From assembly GCA_028023455.1 (NCBI GenBank), contig JAQFVV010012489.1, forward strand, positions 3,828,575 through 3,892,574: a DNA stretch of 64,000 nt, in the 5' to 3' direction. Numbering within the stretch: position 1 is the stretch's first letter; the number at the start of each line of letters is the position of its first letter. Made by a program: the position numbers and the translations under genes. Shown piece after piece: positions 36,995-50,114 of this stretch. Below the pieces are notes generated by a model. The model was given only the letters and a program-made list of their open reading frames with translations, was not told where the DNA came from and made no database searches. This DNA is from Epiperipatus broadwayi. Taxonomy: Eukaryota > Onychophora > Udeonychophora > Euonychophora > Peripatidae.

Positions 36995-37535
36995 TTACAC
37001 ATATATTATATCTAGTATGCATACATACACACATGACAATCTTATACATTTGCTAATTAATCAGAGTTTTATAATTAAACATTTTGATCATGCAGCTTTG
37101 TAATGCAACTAATTCAAGCTGCAATTAAAGTTGTTCCTCTGCCTTTAAAAGTATAACAATGGAACAGTGCAACTTTTCATTTCTCATTTTTATGTCAACT
37201 ATAAAATTTAACTTGAGTTTATTTTTTTATTTTAATGCTTTTTGTCATTTTCTTAAAGATTTACAAATATAACAATACATAAGTAAACAGGTTTGACTGA
37301 TCTTCAACTATCAAAAGAATGAATAGTATCTTAATACTAGAGTTTATATAAAACACCTAACCATAGACATTAAGATATACAGTGAAGTATGGAAAATAGA
37401 TTTTGTTATAGAATAAATTAATTAGAATATTTATTGTAAGATATTTTATGGTGTGATTTTTTAATTTAACAAATTAAACAAATTCCTCCTTATCTGATTT
37501 TGACTTAATATATATTTAACAACATAAATCACAAT

Positions 37536-37621
<86 letters not shown>

Positions 37622-39529
37622 CAGTATTTAACAATAATGTTTATAAGTAGTAAATGCTATGATAGTAAATAATATACACTCCCATCTCAATATTTGATAA
37701 TATGATAACAATAAGATTGGCCTTAAATACTTATTTTAAATCATTTATGTTATACAAAAATGAAACTAATATACAGATTTCACTCTTGTTTATAAAAATA
37801 TCACTAACCTAAGCCTAATGCACTGACGTTTGAATATTCATTATAAATAGCTTATTTCAAATTGAAAAGACTTCCATTTCAAATTTATATGCTCATTATA
37901 AGATATAGTTCTGTTTTTAATCAATTATATATATATATAATACTATCATACTAGCATACAAAATTTTTATTATACTGTTAGTCATTTTGTTTTGGACAAT
38001 CATTTTTCCAAATTCTTTCAGTCATAATGCTGCTGCCTGCAATGGATAATGATCTAAATCAAATCAAGGCAACATGAATTAATTGTTGTTTCTAAGTTCT
38101 AATTATTCTTACTGTTTCTTATATATATATATGGTTCATAGCCAGCAATTGTTAAGCATCCAATATATATAAATAGACAGATATTAGCATATATTAGCTA
38201 AGAACTAAAGCTGATGAACCCTAACCTTTGAAAAGTTATTAAGGCTTGTGAGAAATGCCTTGTCATTTATTGTTTCTTTACATAAATCTGTGAAGTGGTC
38301 ATCTATTCTTTGGTTCACTTAAAGCTTATTTTATAGACTCCATTTATGTGTACTGCTCTAACAATTTCTTTATTTTTTTTTCTTAATAAATATTCAATAA
38401 TCAGTTTTCTAATATCATCCATTGATAACTTTTACTTTCTAATAATATTGCTGTTCTTCACTTACGATTTTAAGTTTTCACTTTCTTAGTTGGGTATATT
38501 ACTTACACAACTATTATAATACAGATGGTCTAAAAAAATTCAAATCATTGATTTGTCCTCAGGCTAGGAATTGAAACGAATCTTTTTTCCATCATGAACA
38601 AAATATTTTATAGGTAGCCATTTTTATTTAGATATAGTTTAAAGATTATAGTTTTGTTGAATTATCTGCCCTGCTGCTGAATAAGGCAAAACCCTATACC
38701 CTAGTTCTTCATTACTAGCTAAATCTAAAGTTGTTTTATTCTACAAAATTATTTTTCAAACATTAATTTACATTATTGCCATGCATAATTAATTAGATAT
38801 AAAGTAGATTGATAAATTTATAATATTTGTAAAAATCCTATATTAGAAATATTTATTAACTGTTTAATTCTAAAGTAACTTATTGCTTTTATTTGTTTAT
38901 TATTTTTCTGTTTTTTAATGCAAATTTTTATCATAAATAAATATATTTTTCTTTAATTTATTCATACGTAATTGCAAAAATATTTTGAGTTGAAGTTTTT
39001 ATCGTTTTAAATATATTTATTTCATTTTTTTGTATTTAGTTTTCTTTTATTCTACAATAACATTTTAATTTCTTTATTATTTGTTTTGTGATATTACTTT
39101 AGAAATATGTATATATTAATTTGGTTTTTTATTATACATTTAGTAACTTATAAAAACCTGTATTCGAAATAGTGTTTCATATTAGGTCATAAATAATAGT
39201 TCTCTCTTAATTGACCAGATTAAAAATACGCCCCATTCTTTTGTATTTTATTTTCCCCTAAATTGAAAATAAATATTCAAACATAAAATAAAATTAATAT
39301 TCAAGAGGTTTAAAGTTGGGAAATAATTAGAATTTTGAGAACCAGATTAAAGGATTATAAATTGTAGAAAACATTTAACCATTATTATTTCCAATAAACT
39401 ACTATTTCTGCAATGCTAACTGTTTAAAGGTATACTGATAGTAAAAGTAAATATTAGCTGACATTTATTACTATGGTTTTGTCTTTCTAAGACAGTATGT
39501 AATTTGCTTATACTGAATGTTAATTGTAT
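36995..39529. other. AT-rich stretch, no gene seen
   Basis: Contains the TA run at 37538-37621. No supported coding region and no recognised dispersed repeat. Confidence 0.65.
37538..37621. repeat. (TA)n microsatellite
   Basis: About 80 bp of TA repeat. Confidence 0.98.
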
Positions 39530-39890
39530 ATATAATTAGAGAGATTTGAACTCATGATTTTTTAGTTTATTAGTCTTCCCTTCTATCTCAAGCAACCTTT
39601 ACACATGCCCACACACATACAAAAAAGAGTGAGAAGATTAATGCATTCCCATTAAAGATTAAGGAATTGTTGTCTGAGCATAATTAGAGCACTGATTGTA
39701 TATATGTGTGAAAGCTTACGATCTGGCCAACTGATGATTGCTGGTTTTGTATAAAATACATTTATTAAAGATCATGTATTTTTTTTGCATGTGTGTGGTC
39801 ATGTGTATCAATTGCATAAGACAGAGTAGAGGATGAATAGACTGAATAACCTTGAGTTCAAATCCCTCTACTTACAAATTGTTTTGTCTG
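39530..39890. mobile_element. foldback with hammerhead-like module (short copy)
   Basis: A minus tail fragment (39540-39625, starting at the inverted B-box-like TTTGAACTCA) faces a plus half (39685-39890) carrying the hammerhead-like module, the GTGTATCAATTGCATAAGA block and TTGAGTTCAAATCCC. Same outward polarity as the 8.4- and 44.7-kb copies. Confidence 0.6.
39718..39776 (+). ncRNA. hammerhead-like motif (degenerate)
   Basis: CTGATGA at 39731-39737 is perfect. Outer helix I GATC (39720-39723) with GATC (39770-39773) is kept at the family spacing. CCAA faces TTAA, helix II is decayed, and GAAA is AAAA. Confidence 0.5.
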
Positions 39891-40029
39891 TAAATAGGTA
39901 TGTTAAAATGTAATATTACTTAATCATTTATATAATTTATTATATTAAAATGTTTTAACTTATAATAATAGATTAAAACTATATAAAAATAATTAATGTT
40001 TGTCAACATAGTGCTCCAACCTTATAGTA

Positions 40030-41022
40030 ATGATTTAAGATTAAAATTATTATAATCAATAAAGCAAGTCATATATCATGCGACATTGCTTTTTAAGCTT
40101 GTATTACAGAAATGTAATATAGGGAGCATACCAATAGCTCTAACAAGCTTTTATTGATAAGTGCTGGAAGAAAAAGCCTTTATATTCCAATTCTCAGACT
40201 GATCAGTTTCAAGCTAAAACATTCAGATATTAGATCTAAAATATCAATTCAAAAGCCAGCACTTATCTAATACATAACTATTATATAGAAAATGTGAATT
40301 TTTTAGACATGTAAATGTCTTAAAATCCAGCTATCTAACTTAAATAGCTATATGTGACTGAAACAAATTCAGATATACCATATATTATTAACCCTGGCAA
40401 TATAACATCACCAAAGTCCCAAAGGCAAAATTATTATAGTCAATAAACCAGGTCATATATCACATGACTTTATGTTTTAAGCTTGTATTACAGAAATGTG
40501 ATATAGGGAGCATACAAATAACTTTTGAGCTGACATTTTAGATCTAGTGTCTGAATGTTTTAGCTCCTCACGGATATGAGTACCCTCCTTATATTACATT
40601 TCTGTAATACAATGCAAGCTTAAAAAGCAAACTCATGCAATATACGATTTGCTTTATTGATTATAATAATTTTGGCTTTGGTGATGTTAAAGTGCTAAGG
40701 CTATTAATATATGGTAGATCTAAATTTGGCTCAGTTCCATTTAACTATGTAAGTTACTTAGCTGGATTTTATGACATTTATGTGTCTAACAATTTCAGAT
40801 TATCTACTTAATAATTATGTATTAGGTAAGTGCTGGCTTTTGAGTTGGTATTTTAGATCTAGTGTATGAATGTTCTAGCTTCTCACTGATGTGAGCCAAA
40901 AACTCGAAACTGATCGATTTAAGAATGTGAATAATTCTGGATATAGATTTTATAGGCTTTCTTTTCAGAACTTATCAATAAAAGCTTGTTACAACTATTG
41001 GTATGCTCCCTATATTAGATTT
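40030..41022. mobile_element. second tandem/inverted retrozyme-like family, about 400-bp unit
   Basis: The minus strand from 40515 to 40036 passes the landmark TATGCTCCCTATAT twice (near 40508 and 40132), so tandem units join head to tail. The plus strand from about 40590 to 41022 carries one circularly permuted unit ending at the same landmark. A short plus remnant at 40517-40588 lies between. The unit includes a hammerhead-like core, an AGCACTTATCAATAAAAGC block and a TAATCAATAAAGC block. It is non-coding and differs in sequence from the 409-bp family. Confidence 0.55.
40879..40927 (+). ncRNA. hammerhead-like motif, 40-kb family
   Basis: TTCTCA, then CTGATGT (CUGAUGA with the last A changed), helix II GAG/CTC around CCAAAAA, then GAAA (40906-40909), CTGATCGATT and TTAAGAA. 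The left-arm unit (minus, 40230-40190) lacks the 24 bp holding CTGATG and helix II, but keeps GAAACTGATCAGTC and TGAGAA, which would pair perfectly with TTCTCA. The A9 change argues against activity. Confidence 0.42.
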
Positions 41023-41499
41023 AAATGCCTTTTACTCTTGAACCCTTTACTTTACCTCTGCATATAACTATGCAGAACAATTGCAGCAGTGAAGTAACTT
41101 TTACAGAGCATGAAATTATGTATTAGATGATATAAATAACACTGCCATTTAAAAATTGTATTCTATGACAACATAAAGCTTGTAGGACAAGGCAAAAAGA
41201 TATTTTTTAGTCATTTCAAGTTTTTTAAGATTATTAACAAAAATCAAAATGCATTAAATTTAATTTTTTTTTAAAAAAAAAAAGGGGGGGGTATGAAAGT
41301 ATAAGAGATATAATGCACATAATTACTAAATGTGATACTTTTTACAATCTGAAAGTTCATGTATATTTAAATTCTATCTACATAAAAATCATAATAAAAT
41401 CCATTTTTAAAAACATTACTATGAACATATAGAAAGATGTTACTTATTTTATTTGAAAAGAATAGTTAAAATCATAAATAAGTCCACTAGAGAGAGCCA

Positions 41500-42870
41500 A
41501 GGACTCCAGTCAACCTATTTTGTTTGTGTTAAATTTAAGTGAAATGGAAAGAGCAATAGAAAGATTAGGAAGAGGGATAGAGATACCATTAATAAGTGGT
41601 GAGGAAGTACATATTTTGTCAGGTCTTTTTTTTTTGCAGATGATATTTTTTTGTGTGCAGAAAGAAGAAAAGATATGGAAGTTATGCTGATGACATGTGC
41701 AAGAGTGGGTAAAGAGATGGGGATTAAATTTAGTGAAGAAAAATCAAATATAATGATGGTTAATACTGGAGAAAGAGAAGATGTAGAATGTTTATTGGGA
41801 GATATCAAGTTAAGTGTGGTGAATAGATATAGTTATTTTGGAATTATTTTAAGTAATCAGAAAAATTATTTTGATAAATGGGAGAAAAAATTGATAAATG
41901 AAGCAAAGAAAAGAAAGTGATTGATAAAGAAATTAACAGTGTTTTCATATAATAAATATGATGTAGCTAGAATTATATGGAAGGGAGTAGAAGTAGCAGG
42001 GCTAACATATGGTAATGAAGCATTATGTGTTAGTAAAGGGGTATTAGATTATTTAGAAAAAGTTCAATGGGAAGTAGGAAGACATGCATTGGATGCAGAT
42101 GTATGGACAGCAAGGGAGGCAATTCAAGGAGAAATGGGATGGTCAAGTTTTCATATGAGAGATGCAAAAAGTAAAATAAAAATGTATGGTAGATTGCAGT
42201 TTATAAATAATAAAAGATTGGCAAAATAATATTTAATTGGGTTATGAGCAAAGGGCAGGTAACAAGATGGGTGAGAAAGGTAATGTGGTATGTAAAAAAT
42301 TTGGATAAAGAATTTATATCAGTATATTTGTACAAAAGATGGGATGATTGTGTTAAGAGGATTGTTGAGTGTTATAGTAATAAAGAATGGAATAAAAGAA
42401 TAGATTTATTAATAAAAAATAGGGAGTTAGAGAAATGGAGAAATAGTATGGAGAATAAAAAGAGTTTAAATATATATATAGAAATAAACAGAATATTAGG
42501 TGCGAGTTAATATATGATAATAGTAAGGAAAATAGTTTATTGTTTAAGGCTCGAACAGGATCTTTAGTAACAAGGGAATATACATGTAAATGGAAAAATA
42601 TGGGTGATTTATTTTGTAAATTATGTTAGGAAGGAATAGAAAATATTTGGCATTTGTTAATTGAATGTAAATGCTTGAAAACAGAAAGGGTACATATAAT
42701 GAAGTTATGGAAGAATAAATGTGAAAAAAGTGATTATACAGAAAGTGAATTATTGGTTTTTATGCTAGGTTTGGGGAAAGATAAGGGGGATTTAGATATA
42801 AAGGCCATAGAGTTGACAAAGATTATGTTGTGGAAATGGAATGGAGCAGAATATGAGAATACTTAGAATG
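41500..42870 (+). pseudogene. LINE reverse transcriptase C-terminal half, decayed
   Basis: Fragments in order are FADDIFLCAERRKDME (reverse-transcriptase motif C, near 41635-41680), a thumb-like region KEMGIKFSEEKSNIMMV, ITYGNEALC-like and VARIIWKGVEVAGLTYG around 41960-42010, MGWSSFHMRDAKSKIKM, then KARTGSLVTREYTCKWKNMG and a CKLC...HLLIEC zinc-binding motif typical of the C-terminus of CR1, Jockey or R1-like LINEs. Stops at 41918-41920 and 42227-42229, a frameshift before 42244 and a stop inside the zinc motif kill it. The 5' part, including motifs A and most of B, is missing. Its clade differs from the RTE fragments; I cannot fix it further. Confidence 0.75.
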
Positions 42871-43187
42871 GGGAATGAAAAATAAAGTGGCTAACATGTT
42901 TATCTGGGCATAATTGTTGAGATATTCTTGACTTCATTTAAGGAGAAGCCACAGTACAACACATCACATCTGTTTCTGGCTCCCCATTTCATTCTCTTTT
43001 TTCTAGTTTAGAGAATTAATTTTCTCTAAAACTATACCTATTAAAAAAAAGAGTTTCTTAGCTCTCTTTTTGTATACAAGCTACATCAACAATGTAATCA
43101 CAAGTAAATATAAATTCAACTTTTATAAAAATGCTATGTAAATATATGGTAGCCATTGAAATTACAAAAGATTTCTACAGAGATTTT
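42871..43187. other. short spacer, no gene seen
   Basis: AT-rich DNA after the LINE fragment. A patch of normal complexity at 42890-43020 may be the LINE 3' UTR. Confidence 0.5.
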
Positions 43188-44280
43188 ATCTTTTAATGAA
43201 AATTTTCATTTCACTTAATTTTGTTGAATGAATGAGAGAGTCCAGTTGTTGGGAGGGCCTCCAGGTGCCTAAATCCTAGTTCCTTTGAGGAAAGAGGCTG
43301 AGATGAGGGTACTGTGGTGCTAGTTACCAATGATGGTTTTTCTCATTTACAAGATAAAAACAGTGACGTTATTTATGGCAATTTTTAACCTTATCATCAT
43401 AAATGATTTTATCCGTGTATTAATGCAAAATAAGTTGCATATTGGCCTCATGATTCTAATTGCAAGTGATTCATCTTATTTAATTTTATTACTTCCAATG
43501 TTATTATTGATAGGCCTGAACTTTTGCTGTTCATGTGATTTTCATGATGGATTAGAATGGTTTTTAGCAGAGACATTTTGAAGCTTGAATTTTTTTTTCT
43601 TGTTCTTCATAGTTTTTCCATAATTTTTCCAAAATATTCAGAATTGCCCTCTTGTGAAAATATTTGAGACCATTTAAAAGAACTGAACAGTAGATTGATT
43701 TAATCCATATTTTATATTATCTCCAAATGTTTTCCTTATTTCTCAACTTATCTACCACAAATTAGATTTCTCAATATTGTACTCCTAAAACACTATTCAT
43801 ATTTGAACTCTAGACTTTACAAATAATTCCTAATTGTATCTTTTAATTAAAATTTTTATTAAACTCAACTTTTCTGATTGGATGAGAGAGTCTGGTTGTT
43901 GGGAGGGGCCCCAGAGACCTAAATCCTGGTTCTTTTGAGGTGGAAGGCTTGGATGAAAGTGCTGTGGGGATCGTTACCAACGCTGATTTTCTTGTTCACA
44001 AGAGGTAAAAAAAAACACAATTCATAGCAGTTTTTTGTTTTAAACGATTTTATCCAAGTATTATTGCAAAGTAAGCTGCAGTTTGGCCTAATGATTTTAA
44101 TTGCAAAGTGATTCACCCTATTTAAAATTATTATTTCCAATGTTGTTATCTAACAAGTGTTTTCCTATTTTCAATTTATCGCAAATTGGATTTCTCAATA
44201 TTGTACTCCTAAAATGCTACTCATATTTAAACTGTAGACTTTGCAAATAATTCTTAATTGTAACATTTATTTGTCTTTAA
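43188..44280. repeat. 650-bp-period direct duplication
   Basis: Landmarks GAGAGAGTC and TTGTTGGGAGG at 43234 recur at 43884, and CAATATTGTACTCCTAAAA recurs at the end of both copies. The second copy lacks about 200 bp present in the first (43520-43730). The plus ORF at 43330-43581 has no homologue in the second copy and is not considered coding. Confidence 0.8.
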
Positions 44281-44639
44281 TGGTAAAACTTCTCGTGGGT
44301 TAATGCTTTGAGTTTCCACGGGTTGATCAATTTCTGGAAATGCTATGGATAAAAAAATTCACTGTGTCATTTCAAATCTCCATATTACACTACGTACATT
44401 AATATTTACCTTGTAAAACATTTTATACTCAATAAAGTCTTCTTTTAAAAAAAAAAAAATCACAGATATCAATATAGTGCCTTTTATACATAATTAATTA
44501 ACAAGTACAAATATAAATATTTTCCTGTAAAATCATAATCAATCCTATTTCATAGAAATTTGACAATGTGAATTAAACATGCATACAAGTTATCCAGTTA
44601 ACTGCAATTTATAATGTATAAATTAGATTGTTGAAAAGT
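44281..44639. other. AT-rich spacer, no gene seen
   Basis: A poly-A stretch near 44447 and low-complexity AT DNA only. Confidence 0.6.
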
Positions 44640-45170
44640 TCGCTATTCTGATTTATAACTATAAAGGATTTGAACTCAGATTTTCAAGCACCCTTGACTA
44701 TCCACCGTATCTCATACAACTGATACACATGACCACACACATGTAGAAAAGATAAATAATCACCAATATATGTATTTTGTGCTAAACCAGCACTCATCAG
44801 TTGGTCTAGATTATCATCTCCCACACATATATTTAATCAGTGCTCAGTTTTATATTATGATAGCAAATCTTCATAATTTAATGGACAGGCTTCAATATAC
44901 TTCAACCTCCAACTATTCAGTCAGCCAATATCATTGAAAATCTGATGATGACAAACCAAATCCCATGCTGATGCCAATATTATTGCCATGTCCATATTGA
45001 CCTCAAGTCAATCTGACCCCTCATGTATAGGACCTTATAAAATATGTATATTGGTGATTATTTATCTTTTCTACATGTGTGTGTTCGGGTGTATCAGTTG
45101 TATGAGATATTATGGGTTGAAAGGTGCTTGAAAATCTGAGTTCAAATCCCTATAGTTACAATTTAGCTCC
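44640..45170. mobile_element. foldback with hammerhead-like module
   Basis: The left arm (44830-44647, minus) and right arm (45043-45165, plus) are inverted copies of module-tail sequence, each ending in the B-box-like TTCAAATCC block. The middle (44830-45035) matches the interior of the 8.4-kb element. In the right arm the hammerhead is cut, beginning at AAAATATGTATATTGG directly after GGACCTT. Confidence 0.65.
44750..44818 (-). ncRNA. hammerhead-like motif, best helix I of the family
   Basis: CTGATGA (44800-44794, minus) is perfect. Helix II GTGCT/AGCAC is intact. Inner helix I CCAA/TTGG and outer helix I ATAATC/GATTAT are complete at the same 4-nt/1-nt internal loop. Helix III is TACATATA. 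GAAA is AAAA, the only core defect seen. Confidence 0.68.
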
Positions 45171-45950
45171 CAGGTTTGTGAAAAGTGCCTGGTTTTCAAA
45201 TATTTTTATTTATGTGAAATAAGAAGTTAGATGATATAATAATATCCAAATTTTAAATTATAATCACAAAAGTGCTTTCAAAATAAATGATTTCTTACCT
45301 GGGGTAAGTTTTTCTAAATTAGTAACTATTAACTGAATATAGATTAGAAACTTGATATACACACACATATGTATATATAACTCACATATTACATTTATTA
45401 AATGTGATGTTATTTGATGATGATGCAGTTGTTTTTATAAATATAACAATTTTTATAGGCATGAATTGCAAATTGGAAATGGACTATTATTTAAATTATA
45501 TATTATCTTAATTCATAAAAAATTGAATATACCTCAAGCATAATTTTCTCTAAATTTATATTAAATTTTTAAATATTAATATAATCCTATATATGTACTT
45601 ATAATAAAAAACAAAATCTCAAAGTGATTTGTGACCTTATTAAATATTCAATTATATGCTTGCACATATCTTTTTTTATCAATAAAAAATATTTTTATGT
45701 AAAATAAGTCGTTCCATTATTGCTATGATTAACTTCACTGGCTAACTCTATTAGCATTAAATATTGTAATATTAATGTAATTTTTTTATTCTTTTATTTA
45801 TAAAATCTAGCCACAATTTCACTAATGCCATAAAAACCTTTTTTATAAATATTTTGCATACATGTATTATATTCTTGCACAAAGTCAGATGGAATAATGA
45901 ACTGTTAAGAAAAACTATTTGATCATCATCATTGCTATCTCTGACTATAT
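45171..45950. other. AT-rich stretch, no gene seen
   Basis: No supported coding region or repeat family. The minus ORF at 45772-46080 reads through the SINE and is spurious. Confidence 0.65.
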
Positions 45951-46061
45951 ATTTTTTTTCATATGCCATAGCATCAGCCGGGATGTGAACCCACAACCAT
46001 CTGCAACCAACTACTTGCTTGCAAGGCAGCAGTGATAACCTCTCAGCTAACAACGCTTGAC
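45951..46061 (-). mobile_element. tRNA-derived SINE, Ala-like head, with target-site duplication
   Basis: Minus strand: GTTAGCTGAGAGG A box, CTTGCAA anticodon loop, GGGTTCACATCCC B box and GCTATGGCATATG tail with A-run. It is flanked by ATCTCTGACTATAT (45937-45950) and ATCTCCGACTATAT (46062-46075), a 14-bp target-site duplication with one CpG-type mismatch. This shows a LINE-mediated insertion with well-defined ends. Confidence 0.88.
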
Positions 46062-46075
46062 ATCTCCGACTATAT

Positions 46076-49000
46076 TTCAATATAATTTATTATAATATCT
46101 CAATTTGATAGTTATACCATACATTTTCATCAGCATCATGTGTGTTAATGAAGAAATGAACATCAATCATAGAAACAATATTTAACAATTTATTTTATTT
46201 GTATAATAAGAAAAGCAATAACCAGCATAATAATATTACAAAGATTTCTTAGGCATGTTAATAATACAAATCTGTCTGACATGGCTAATGCCAGGTCTAA
46301 GTACTATGAAAGTGTTGTTTTTAATATAAAAAAAGTTTGTTGAAGAATGAAAAAAACTATGTGTCAAGTTTCTATTTAGCAATGATATACAGATGATATG
46401 AAACACACTATAATATTTTAAAAAATCATAATAAGTGCTATAATAACTAATGGTCTAAAAGTTATTGAAAAAATAAATAGTAAATTTAGATAATTTTTAA
46501 CATGTTTTTGTACAATAAAAGATAAATGTATCTGTAAGATTAGAGCTCACACATACATGACATCTCTCTACTATTATTGAAACTACAGAATGTTAAAATA
46601 TTTTTTACAGTTGTAACATTTGTATTTGTACATTCAAGCAACAAAATCTAGAGTTCAGAGAAATTACTCTAAAGCTGATTCAGATGAGGTGTTGAGACCT
46701 TGAATCTGATCATACTTCAACTCATTTACCAGTAATCCATGATTTATTTCCTATGGATGACATATATGAGGTTATACTCAATTTTAATTTAATCCATGAG
46801 CTGCACTGAGAAAAGGGTGGAACATGAGACTCGGTGGAATGATTAATATATTAATAATAATAAACGCTAAGGACACATTTCAACACTTATGGCTTACTAA
46901 GATAATGCATATATATTATATTTACTTAGATTTGAGCTAGAATTGATATGGAAATTGATTTGTATCTGTTTTTGGGTGGATTGCAAGAGTCACACTAAAC
47001 AATATTAAATTTAAATATCTTTAATAACTAAAATAAACAAACTGATTAATATAACAACAAACAGATTTGCATTGGTTGTGGGGTTAAACACACAGGCATT
47101 AGAATAATGATGAAATAATTAAAGTACAGAAGTCTCATATTATTAAGAATGCACTTTTTACATATATTTACTATCTGTGATCAAGATTCATCATGCCAAT
47201 ATATATGATATGCCAACTATCACCAGGGTTTTTGCTAGCTATAACCAATGTCAATGTTATCTAATAGGATGAAAAAAACTGATTACCATAGCCAAGCTTC
47301 TGATACTATGGCACTAAATACTAAATTAAGGGTTTCAGTATGAATATATAGAGTTATTCATGGGATCCAGTATGTGGTACTCAGTTCTCTTGGACTGTAC
47401 AACTTTCTAGCATAATAAAGAACATTTAGTTCAGTGTTGGGGCAGCTGAAAATATGGCTCTGGACCCTCATGTTCCAGTTCTAGGAGTCTAGCTATTCAA
47501 ACCAAATAATAAGTGCCTGTCATCATGAGGCCAAAAAAAACACAGCAAGGTGTAATACACAACAGTATTTCACAAAAACACATTTGTAATGCTTATAAAT
47601 AATACTAATACATTAAAGACAAATTTACATGCAATAATTTCTATAGTTTCATTCAGCAGAAACTACCTTGACACAGTTCTCAAATTAGCATACCTTAATC
47701 ATGCTAAAAGGGTTCATTAATAGCAATCTAGTTTTAATAAATGGAGTCTGTATATATTCCTTTATAATTAACTAGGGACGGAAAAGCATATTTTGGGCCT
47801 TTATTAATAATTAGAAATATGCTGGTGATATCATCTCTGACCATTATTTAACTAATACATAATATTCATTACAAACCACACTAACAAGCTAATACATGCT
47901 AACTTAAGTAAAATCCATACATATATAACAATGAGCGCATAATGGTATATTATATGCAAGAAAAGATTTCAAAGCAATGATTTATGTTTGCTAAAAAAGC
48001 CATGTCACTTTTTACTGGAGAGCTTCTAATCATCTCTCCCAAAAGATTTATAATAATTCTCCCTGCTTTGAAATGATGGCATAGTGTACCGCATAAATTT
48101 AAAATGAAATCAAATAATCATTAAAATTAGGCATGACCACACATTATAAAAAAGATGAAATTAATAAATTATTTAGTTACCACAATTTTAGAAACTTACT
48201 TTTAAAGTTACATTAATAGGCTCGCTTCTATAGTTATATATAAAAATTTATTTAAACAGTTTTAATTCCTTAAGAGTTATTACTTTATGATTTTATGATC
48301 TTATGAACATTCATAGTTAGATAGTTTTAAATATTAAAGTTTAAATAGATTTATATAGCTAGTGGGCATTGTCACTTCTCTGGATAGGTTTGTACTCCTT
48401 TGATGTTTTCTTTGGAATCTGGTGGTACTGGTCTCCATTCCTGCAGTGACAATAATGATATGCAGCCAGCTGAATGGGCAGAAGGACATTATTCTTCCAT
48501 AGAAAGACAGCAAATTTAGAACCTTCCTAGTCACTTATGTTAAATTTTCAATGGGTGTAACTCCCAGTAGCAACTGCTCAGATTATATTATAAGAGAGAT
48601 ATATTGAATGCTGAAAATTGTGGTTTATATACCAGATTTTTGATCCCCCCTTGTCATATTTGCTTTTAGCCAAACCCATTAGCTTGTTTATAACTTTTAA
48701 TTTTTTAATCGTTAAATTTAATAATTTTTTATTAACTTTTAAATTTAATATTCACATCCTAGTAAAAACAAAAGTGATTCCCTAGTGAAATGAAAATAGT
48801 GCTGTATGGTTGCATTTGCTTTTTCCAAGATATACTTTTAAAAAAATTTATTTTAAGATTTATATTTGACCTCCACACAAATATAAAGTAGGTGTGTGTG
48901 GTGTGATCATTTATACTAAGAATTATTTAATACTTTTAGAAACAAAATAATTTCTGCATAAACATTTTGTTATATATGCATGTTAGTCAACCGTGGAATT

Positions 49001-49486
49001 GAGGATATATGTGTGATTCTTAAGTCAAATAATAAACAAATTAATACATTAAATTAAACATTTATAATTATAATTGCACTGTAATGCTATTAACTCAGTT
49101 TTGCAGCATAGCTTTCTCGTATATACATAAGTATGTTCATATATATATAATGATATTAGCACAGACATTTATTTAATTTAACATATAAAAATACATAGAT
49201 ATATGTACTATACATAGATATATATGTGCATACATGTACATGGCAGAGTTTAAACCTAGAATAATTACTACTATGGAACATAGTAGGTGAAATGGGATGT
49301 GCACCAATATATACCATTTTATACATCAATATTTTTTGATTTGAATTTATTAGCTAAGAATAGCTAGGTAGCATATTCCTTTATTATTATTTGATGGATA
49401 TTAAGAATTCTTAAGAACCATTTATATAAAAAAGAAATCCTAAAATCGTTTATGACATGGAAAATATTTTAAGATTATCCTGGTCT
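46076..49486. other. stretch of mixed complexity, no gene seen
   Basis: Somewhat less AT-biased at 46600-47560 and around 48360-48560, but no open frame has recognisable motifs and no repeat was identified. The minus ORF at 48334-48534 is not convincing. Confidence 0.6.
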
Positions 49487-49556
49487 ACTGTTGAACCCAA
49501 ATCCAAAATTTGACCACAGATCCATTAACCACAATACTATTAGACTCTTCTTCTAC
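49487..49556 (-). repeat. tRNA-like SINE remnant
   Basis: Minus strand A-box-like TAGTATTGTGG and B-box-like GGTTCAACAGT about 40 bp apart. The arms do not fold into a clean tRNA, so this is a SINE head or pseudo-tRNA, not a gene. Confidence 0.35.
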
Positions 49557-50114
49557 AACAGTACATAATAATAAATTATTATTTACATAATACTATAATT
49601 GCAAGCAAATTACTATTACCTATATAAACCAGTCACCGGATGACTAAAACAGAAATGCAGGGTATAATCATGACTAGTGCAAACATAAAATGTTTACATA
49701 TATAAGATGAGTTTTAAAAAACATAGACTTACATTCTTTGGTATACCCTAGTAAATTATAAAAGTATCGAATACAATACTTATAAGAACAACTACAAAAA
49801 TCACTGAAATAAACAGTTTTTAGCTTTTGAAAATTTTATCTTATTATGTATTGGAATACATTTAAATTTACAATAGTTAAATAAACAAGAAGTCAATGGT
49901 AGATAAATCCAATGTAGACACACATATCTAAAATGTATGTTATATTATGAAAACCAGAATGAAATGCAATTCTACAGAAATATATTCAATAACCAGGAAG
50001 ATTTGGTGGTCCTAAGTCTTACAATCTTGACACATACATAAATAATAAATAAAATGAGGATACAGAAAAAAAAAGATCCATATCAATGATTGTATAAATA
50101 ATTTATCATTTGAT
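49557..50114. other. AT-rich stretch, no gene seen
   Basis: No coding signal and no recognised repeat. Confidence 0.6.

Noticed and set aside
43330-43581. 83-codon hydrophobic plus frame as a small membrane protein
   Set aside because: It is not preserved in the second copy of the 650-bp duplication and has no start context or homologue recognised.
44940-44960. CTGATGATGACA as a hammerhead core (also 8685 and, minus, 9056)
   Set aside because: A possible stem exists in the 8.7-kb copy, but no GAAA follows it in any copy.
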